A stretch of DNA of 64,000 nucleotides, taken from assembly GCA_021788415.1 (NCBI GenBank), contig JAJYKR010000001.1:248001-312000 (forward strand). Direction: 5' to 3'. A program made the translations under genes and the position numbers. Of this stretch, positions 59,504 to 64,000 are shown piece after piece (position 1 is the first letter of the stretch; the number at the start of each line of letters is the position of its first letter). Under the pieces are notes generated by a model. That model saw only the letters and a program-made list of their open reading frames with translations, was not told the DNA's origin and did not search any database. Origin of the DNA: an archaeon (lineage in GTDB: Archaea > Thermoproteota > Nitrososphaeria > Nitrososphaerales > UBA183).

Positions 59504-60025
59504 CTAGGTGGTCGACGTGTATCCTTCGACGGCCCCGATGACCCCTCCCGTGATTCCCAGCAAGGCGACGCCGAAGGCGCCGAAGAAGACCCCTACGACC
59601 ATCCCCAGGGCGGTCCCGGCTGCGAAGTCCTGCGCTGCTCTGTTAGACCAGTTCTGCGCGACGACGATGCCGGTGAGGGCGTAGTTGGTCGCGTAGAGGC
59701 CCACGTAGGCCGCGTTGAACGAGTTGGCCACGAGAAGGTCTACGAACCAAAGGTATCCGGTGAAGACGTTCCCGACAGTGAGGAAGAGAAGCAGCTGCCA
59801 CTTCAGGGCCTCGCGCCCAAGGCGAGTGGTCCAGAGAGCCACGACGAAGACGAGGGGGAACCAGACGACCCCGAACGCCCAGTAAGGAACGCCGAAGAAT
59901 GAACCATATGGCGCGAACTTCACAATGAGCCAGTTCGTGGTGAACGCGTTCTCAAGCCAGGCGTGATAGAAGGCCTCGCCCACGCCGACGGCCGAGAGGA
60001 ATATGAAGACCGAAGACGCCCTCAT
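59504..60025 (-). CDS. Cysteine-less VKOR-like membrane protein
   Basis: This 173-residue protein has four or five helices. The stretch APYGSFFGVPYWAFGVVWF aligns with the S/G-Y-x-x-F-G-V-P loop of the VKOR at 56.5 kb, and GLYATNYALTGIVV aligns with its CVYCTMMHVAI. Both cysteines of the CXXC are replaced (Gly, Ala), and the protein contains no Cys at all. It cannot do thiol chemistry; it may keep a quinone- or partner-binding role. A GTTAAAG box lies 27 nt upstream of the ATG. The VKOR relationship is my inference from these motifs. Confidence 0.6.
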   Translation of the reverse strand: MRASSVFIFLSAVGVGEAFYHAWLENAFTTNWLIVKFAPYGSFFGVPYWAFGVVWFPLVFVVALWTTRLGREALKWQLLLFLTVGNVFTGYLWFVDLLVANSFNAAYVGLYATNYALTGIVVAQNWSNRAAQDFAAGTALGMVVGVFFGAFGVALLGITGGVIGAVEGYTSTT

Positions 60026-60051
60026 GGCCGGGCCGAAGGAGGGCCAGAGCT

Positions 60052-60285
60052 TTAACGGAGGGAGTCGATTGCCAAGTCTGAGAACAAAGACAGGACGAAC
60101 CAGGTGAACACCCTGGACAGGTACAGGTTGGGTAGCCTCCTCGGGAGGCTCCTCGTGAGCCGCGCCGAGTCGGCGCCCAGCGCAGGCTCGAAGGCGAAGA
60201 GGACGAGGGCCAGCGCGAAAGCCTGTCGCCCTCCACTGCCTCCTTTACTGGGGTGACCGATCCTCTCTCGGCGCAGGTTCCGCAC
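60052..60285 (-). CDS. Possible small membrane protein, 77 residues
   Basis: GTG 60285 opens a frame with a hydrophobic segment (FALALVLFAFEPALGA) and an end (LYLSRVFTWFVLSLFSDLAI) that could insert into the membrane. Its stop lies inside the promoter box of the following VKOR-like gene. No family and no clear promoter, so this may not be a gene. Confidence 0.3.
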   Translation of the reverse strand: MRNLRRERIGHPSKGGSGGRQAFALALVLFAFEPALGADSARLTRSLPRRLPNLYLSRVFTWFVLSLFSDLAIDSLR

Positions 60286-60358
60286 TGGATTCTACGTCAG
60301 AGCTGGGGGGTGGTGGCCAAAGCGGCCATCTCAGGCATCTAAACCTAAGCAATTAGGG

Positions 60359-60376
60359 GTAACCGATATCGGTTAC
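60359..60376. promoter_or_regulatory. Perfect 18-bp palindrome over the OsmC core promoter (likely operator)
   Basis: GTAACCGATATCGGTTAC is a perfect inverted repeat. Its centre lies 27 nt upstream of the OsmC ATG, exactly where the TATA box of a leaderless gene belongs, so the GATATC core may double as the TATA element. A protein bound here would block TBP/TFB, indicating repression. The Tfx-family gene 1.8 kb downstream is one candidate regulator. Confidence 0.75.
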
Positions 60377-60394
60377 GTATCCCGAACGCTTTCC

Positions 60395-60943
60395 ATGGCA
60401 CAGTCCCAGGAGCAGCCGACCGAGCTCAATGGTCTGAACCTGAAGAAACTGGGCGAAATCGTGGAAATGGGGACCAAGGAGCCCGAGACGGTGGGCGCCC
60501 AATTCAACAACTGGAAGGCGAGGGTGAAGTGGCTTGGGGGCTTCAGATCTAGGGCGTACATCAGGGACCACGCTTTCCTGATAGACGAGCCGTCTGACCT
60601 CGCTGGAGTCGACACTTCTCCGAACGCAACTGAGTACATCCTGGCAGCTTTGGGCGCCTGTTACAGCGTTGGTTTCGCGCTCAACGCAACCAAGAGGGGC
60701 ATCAAGGTAGACGCCATGGAGGTCGCCCTCGAGGGGAGGTTGAACAACGTGCTGACCTTCTTCGGTCTCAGCGACAAGGGGCATCCGGGCTATGAGGAGA
60801 TCAAAGCGAAACTCTTCGTGAAGACGTCGGCCAATGAGAAGCAGGTCGAGGAAGCGTGGACGGAGACCCTCGCAAGGTCGCCCGTGGGCAACTCTCTGAC
60901 GAGAAACGTCAAAATCACGGCTCAGATTAGCGTGGCGAAATAA
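60395..60943 (+). CDS. OsmC-family protein
   Basis: This 182-residue OsmC-fold protein has ATEYILAALGACYSVGFALNA near 85 with the peroxidatic Cys. The second conserved Cys of OsmC/Ohr, normally in a CPVGNTL-type motif, is Ser here (RSPVGNSLTRN near 168). Peroxide reduction by the usual two-Cys route is therefore unlikely. ATG 60395. Followed at once by the MetE-like gene. Confidence 0.88.
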   Translation: MAQSQEQPTELNGLNLKKLGEIVEMGTKEPETVGAQFNNWKARVKWLGGFRSRAYIRDHAFLIDEPSDLAGVDTSPNATEYILAALGACYSVGFALNATKRGIKVDAMEVALEGRLNNVLTFFGLSDKGHPGYEEIKAKLFVKTSANEKQVEEAWTETLARSPVGNSLTRNVKITAQISVAK

Positions 60944-60973
60944 GCCCTGCCAGACGAAGCTTTTCAGACGACG

Positions 60974-62107
60974 ATGGTGGGGAGCTGGCCCAGGCCGGAC
61001 TGGCTGCTGCGCGAGCTGAAGCGCAAGAACGAAGGCGAAGCCACATATGACGAATTCTCGGCCAAGGCCGACCAGGCCGTCCTTCTCGCGCTGAAGGGCG
61101 AAGAGGAGGCGGGTCTGGACATCGTCACCGACGGCGAGCAGAGGCGAGACAGCTTCTACTCCTTCGTCGCAGACAAGTTCTCCGGGATCAAGCTTCTCTC
61201 GGTTTCGGAGCTGATAGACTACGCGGAAGAGAAGGCCATGTACGAAAGGATGCTCAGGACCCTCGATGTGCCCGCTTTCGCGATAAAGAGCCCGGTGGCG
61301 GTGGGCGAGATCAAGAGACGGCGACCGTTGGCTGGTGACGAGCTGCTTTTCCTGAAGGGGCACACCCGCCGAAAGACGAAGATCCCTCTCCCCGGCCCGT
61401 TCATGCTGACGAGGGCGAGCTGGGTCGAACCGCTGACGAGGGAGGCCTACAGAACGAGGGAAGAGCTAGCCTCTGCCTATGTGAGGGCGCTTCGGGAGGA
61501 GATAATCTCGCTTCGTGATGCAGGCGCGTCCTTCGTCCAGCTCGACGAACCGACGCTGACCGAGGTCGTCTATGGCGCGTCCAACCAGACCACTTTCATG
61601 TGCGCTGCCATCATGTCGAAGGTCAATCCCAGGGAAGAGTTGACCTTTGCCACAGACCTCATCAACGAGGTGACGAAGGGTATCTCAGGAATCAAAGTTG
61701 GAGTTCACGTCTGCAGGGGCAACTGGAGCAGGAAGGACGATGCACTACTCGCCGGCGACTACTCCCCCCTCATCCCCTACTTCCAACAGATGAAGGTCGA
61801 CCAGCTTGTGCTGGAGTTCTCCACGGACAGAGCAGGCTCGATGGGCGTCTTCGAAGGGACTCCTGACAGCAAGGAGATAGGCCTAGGCGTCGTCAACCCG
61901 CGCAGCGACCAGGTTGAAACGGCCGGCCAGATCGTCGCGAGGGCCCGAGAAGCTACGAAGTACTTCGACCCCTCACGGATCTGCCTGAACCCAGACTGCG
62001 GTTTTGCCACCTTCGCCGAGGTCCCCCTCAACGCCGCGGAGACAGCCAAGAGGAAGCTGACCTCGATGTGTCAAGCTGCGGTCGAACTGAGAAGACAGTA
62101 CACTTAG
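60974..62107 (+). CDS. Cobalamin-independent methionine synthase-like protein (MetE C-domain)
   Basis: This 377-residue (or longer) UROD/MetE-like barrel has the zinc ligands His and Cys in VGVHVCRGN near 245, Glu in LVLEFSTD near 278 and Cys in LNPDCGFAT near 340, so methyl transfer to homocysteine or a related thiol is plausible. It matches the short archaeal MetE that takes methyl groups from a corrinoid protein. The conserved N-terminal FQTTMVGSWPRPDW begins upstream of ATG 60974; CTG 60947, just after the OsmC stop, may be the real start. Confidence 0.9.
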   Translation: MVGSWPRPDWLLRELKRKNEGEATYDEFSAKADQAVLLALKGEEEAGLDIVTDGEQRRDSFYSFVADKFSGIKLLSVSELIDYAEEKAMYERMLRTLDVPAFAIKSPVAVGEIKRRRPLAGDELLFLKGHTRRKTKIPLPGPFMLTRASWVEPLTREAYRTREELASAYVRALREEIISLRDAGASFVQLDEPTLTEVVYGASNQTTFMCAAIMSKVNPREELTFATDLINEVTKGISGIKVGVHVCRGNWSRKDDALLAGDYSPLIPYFQQMKVDQLVLEFSTDRAGSMGVFEGTPDSKEIGLGVVNPRSDQVETAGQIVARAREATKYFDPSRICLNPDCGFATFAEVPLNAAETAKRKLTSMCQAAVELRRQYT

Positions 62108-62164
62108 AGGATCGGTTGCCCAACAGACAACGCCCACGGCCAGCTCCATCGAGCGAGGTCTGAC

Positions 62165-62632
62165 ATGAAGTCTTTCCGAAGCACCACGCTGACGCCGCGG
62201 CAGTGGCAGGTTGTTCGCTACAGAGCCAAGGGGATCACGCAGAAAGAACTCGCGGTGCTCCTCAACACCACAAGGGAGAACGTGAGCGAAATAGAACACA
62301 GGGCCAGGCTCAATATCGCCGCTGCGAAGGCCACGATTGCCGCCCTCAGTGAGCTCGAGGCGAAGGGAGAGGTGCTCGTGCCCAACGGGACGTCCATCTT
62401 CGAGGCCGTCTCAATGATAATCCTCAGTGCGGACTTGCTTGGCGTCAAGCTCCACGGTTCCGCCGACGACATCCTCAAGGCAATTCGGCTCAGGTGGAGA
62501 GAGAGGATCCACGGCCACCGTTTGACCTCTGCGGTAAAGGTCGAGATCGCGAAAGACGGATCACTCTTCGCGACGGACTTGGGATCGCGGGTCAGAATAC
62601 TCCCCCTGGCGAAAAGACGAAGCAGCCCCTGA
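62165..62632 (+). CDS. Tfx-family DNA-binding protein
   Basis: This 155-residue protein has the Tfx HTH near its start: LTPRQWQVVRYRAKGITQKELAVLLNTTRENVSEIEHRARLNI, with recognition helix TRENVSEIEHRA. The C-terminal part is the alpha/beta Tfx domain. Tfx was described as activator of the fmdECB operon in methanogens; its role here is open. It lies 57 bases after the MetE-like gene. Confidence 0.92.
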   Translation: MKSFRSTTLTPRQWQVVRYRAKGITQKELAVLLNTTRENVSEIEHRARLNIAAAKATIAALSELEAKGEVLVPNGTSIFEAVSMIILSADLLGVKLHGSADDILKAIRLRWRERIHGHRLTSAVKVEIAKDGSLFATDLGSRVRILPLAKRRSSP

Positions 62633-62794
62633 ACCTAACTCGTGGCGGGTCCTTGACCGCACAACGGTTCAGAGGTCGGCCTCTCCCACAAGAGGGGCGT
62701 CAGGAAGCATGTAATCATGAAACCAAGCGTTCATCGCCCTTCCCTCCCCGTAACGGCGTCTTCAGCCTCGGTATCCATCAGTTAGGATGTGCTG

Positions 62795-62879
62795 TGCGGG
62801 GGGTGGGATTCGAACCCACGAACCCCTAAGGGACGAGGTCCTAAGCCTCGCGCCGTTGACCAGGCTGGGCGACCCCCGC
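62795..62879 (-). tRNA. tRNA-Leu(UAG), no intron
   Basis: Read on the minus strand, the acceptor GCGGGGG (62879-62873) pairs with CCCCCGC (62802-62796), with discriminator A at 62795. The D arm has GCCCAGCCTGGTCAACGGC. The anticodon stem CGAGG/CCTCG holds loop CTTAGGA with anticodon TAG. There is a long variable arm (CCCTTAGGGG) and T arm GTGGG-TTCGAAT-CCCAC. The CCA end is not encoded. The class II layout with A73 identifies Leu. Confidence 0.95.
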
Positions 62880-62904
62880 GCGAGGGTCGGTCCTCCCGGT
62901 GAAA

Positions 62905-63531
62905 CTATATGGCTTGCGCGCCCGCGTCGGGAGGCCTGCTCTTGTCCAGCTCGATGTGGAGGTACTTCTTGACGAGCCCCTCCCAGTCGAGCTGATAGAC
63001 GACGATCCCCAGGGCCATGAAGCCGGCCGTGACCGCCACCGTCAGCCATATGTTGGAGAAGGTGAACACCTGGATGACCGCCTTCAATACGGCGAACTCG
63101 ACGGCTATCTCCACCCCGCTCTTCAGCAGCTTCGCTCCCAGGGTGACGGCCGATATCCCAGGGAGCGACACCGATGTCGCGCCCGCCCCTATGTAGATGA
63201 AGTCGTCCAGGGGGAGGATTGGTATGAAAGCCGCCACGAAGAGGACGGCGTAGAAGGTGCGGGTCGAGGCGTTCCTGCCTATCAGCTGGACGTTCCTGTT
63301 ACCGACGAGGAACCGCCTTAGACCGAACGCCCCATAGTAGATCACGAGCTTCCCAAGCGCCGCCCCAGCGGCGGAGAGGGCGACGACCAGGAGGAAGTTG
63401 GCGGGGGTGAACCCCAATAGGATGAGGTCAAGGGTGGCGAAGAAGGTGGAGGAGGCGCCGAAGAATGGGGAGATGTTGGAGACGAATGAGACGGCAAGAA
63501 TCAACAGCGCCGCCAGCAGCCACGGGCTCAA
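62905..63531 (-). CDS. VTT-domain (DedA/SNARE-associated) membrane protein
   Basis: This 208-residue protein has about six helices. SNISPFFGASSTFF near 20, SAAGAALGKLVIYYGAFGLRRFL near 55 and FVAAFIPILPLDDFIYIGAGATSV near 105 match the VTT fold (F/P-x-P-x-D-x-G/A motif). VTT proteins scramble or transport lipids. A GATAAATAG box lies 27 nt upstream of TTG 63531. Confidence 0.82.
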   Translation of the reverse strand: MSPWLLAALLILAVSFVSNISPFFGASSTFFATLDLILLGFTPANFLLVVALSAAGAALGKLVIYYGAFGLRRFLVGNRNVQLIGRNASTRTFYAVLFVAAFIPILPLDDFIYIGAGATSVSLPGISAVTLGAKLLKSGVEIAVEFAVLKAVIQVFTFSNIWLTVAVTAGFMALGIVVYQLDWEGLVKKYLHIELDKSRPPDAGAQAI

Positions 63532-63651
63532 TCTGGTCTAGGTACCGCCCTCGCTATTTATCTCTGGCAGGGCGCGGCCAGGGTTCCACCTCCTGTTTGC
63601 GAACGTATATATCGGCGACAGGGGGGCCGCCCGAAACAACGGTCCTGCTAA

Positions 63652-63942
63652 ATGGCCAAAATGCTTGCCTTCGTGGACATATTCGTGGACTCGCCCAGCA
63701 TGGACGATGTGGTCGAAGCGCTGAGCAGGATCCCGAACATAGAGGAGCTCTATGAGGTGACCGGGGAGTTCGACATTGTGACGCTCGTGTCCGCTGCAGA
63801 CATAGAGGAGTTCAGGGACATACTGAAGAACAAAATCCTCAAGATAAAGGGGATCAAGAGCACAGTGAGCGCCATGGTCCTCCACACGCACAAGGGACCG
63901 CGCTTCAACGGAGACTCGAAGCCAAGGGTTTCCGGGCGCTAG
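63652..63942 (+). CDS. Stand-alone Lrp/AsnC ligand-binding (RAM) domain protein
   Basis: This 96-residue protein is one RAM domain: AFVDIFVDSPSMDDVVEALSRIPNIEELYEVTGEFDIVTLVSAADIEEF, with the GEFD-type turn. It has no HTH. Such proteins bind amino acids and assemble with full-length Lrp homologues or act as sensors. A TATATAT box at 63605 gives a leader of about 16 nt before ATG 63652. Confidence 0.9.
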   Translation: MAKMLAFVDIFVDSPSMDDVVEALSRIPNIEELYEVTGEFDIVTLVSAADIEEFRDILKNKILKIKGIKSTVSAMVLHTHKGPRFNGDSKPRVSGR

Positions 63943-64000
63943 GGCGCCCTCGAAAGACTCACATTAGAGGCCCAGGGGCAGCAGTGGAACTCGAGATAGT

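Noticed and set aside
63984..64000. GTG (MELEI) at the right edge as the start of a next gene
   Set aside because: Only 17 bases are visible; no confirmed promoter spacing, so no feature was called.
1..64000. CRISPR arrays, insertion sequences, integrases, rRNA genes
   Set aside because: Looked for regular direct repeats, transposase or integrase motifs and rRNA sequence; none seen.

Overview
The window is compact, GC-rich chromosomal DNA from an archaeon. The evidence is a eukaryote/archaeal-type uS10, a PyrB/PyrI aspartate carbamoyltransferase pair, a Hef-type helicase, a Tfx-family regulator, a HerA-type ATPase, a DUF7521-like gene beside an HTH gene, and a tRNA-Ser carrying a canonical 37/38 intron with a bulge-helix-bulge. 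Most genes have a TTTAAA-like box centred about 27 nt upstream of an ATG, GTG or TTG, which is the geometry of leaderless archaeal transcripts; Shine-Dalgarno sequences are rare. A TACK-type (Thaumarchaeota/Nitrososphaeria-like) heterotroph seems most likely, but no phylogenetic marker was compared.

Layout. 1-3.3 kb: partial M20 peptidase, then a copper module (HMA chaperone, YHS-tagged CopA-type ATPase, divergent 48-aa YHS protein). 3.3-8.1 kb: malic enzyme, acetyltransferase, PrxQ/Bcp peroxiredoxin, amidohydrolase, DUF2203, cob(I)alamin adenosyltransferase. 8.2-13.6 kb: acyl-CoA metabolism (thiolase, two crotonase-fold enzymes, hotdog thioesterase, 3-hydroxyacyl-CoA dehydrogenase), with an acyl-CoA dehydrogenase much further on at 45 kb. 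13.6-19.8 kb: intron-containing tRNA-Ser, four-CBS protein, DeoC, HerA-like ATPase, thioesterase, amidase. 19.8-28.1 kb: pyrimidine synthesis, with pyrB-pyrI-pyrC on the minus strand and an aminotransferase plus carA-carB on the plus strand. 28-31 kb: Nudix hydrolase, epimerase, uS10. 30.7-37.6 kb: minus-strand genes for a sugar-phosphate isomerase-like protein and a cNMP-binding protein, then a tight six-gene MoxR/DUF58 operon with two exported proteins. 38-47 kb: HAD phosphatase, Zn-ribbon proteins, UspA-CBS pair, epimerase-endonuclease III, MazG, acyl-CoA dehydrogenase, SRPBCC protein. 47-56 kb: phosphoesterase, ABC exporter divergent from a PadR-MFS operon, pyruvate kinase, Hef helicase. 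56-62.6 kb: membrane redox-like region (VKOR, a His-containing 12-TM protein, a cysteine-less VKOR-like protein), OsmC, a MetE-like methionine synthase and Tfx. 62.8-64 kb: tRNA-Leu, a VTT/DedA-like protein and a stand-alone AsnC ligand-binding domain.

How the genes fit together. Pyruvate kinase and malic enzyme sit at the PEP/pyruvate/malate node. The acyl-CoA enzymes give a nearly complete beta-oxidation set. Adenosylcobalamin synthesis suggests propionyl/methylmalonyl-CoA or B12 radical chemistry elsewhere in the genome. Pyrimidine synthesis is complete up to dihydroorotate.

The most unusual signals concern gene boundaries. carB and a DUF58 gene have conserved N-termini lying upstream of any ATG/GTG/TTG, and in both cases a GTA or ATA codon overlaps the preceding TAA stop in the same geometry as an ATGA overlap. 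Three genes are preceded by mini-ORFs that stop exactly on the downstream start codon. Five convergent gene pairs share a single CTAG as both stop codons.
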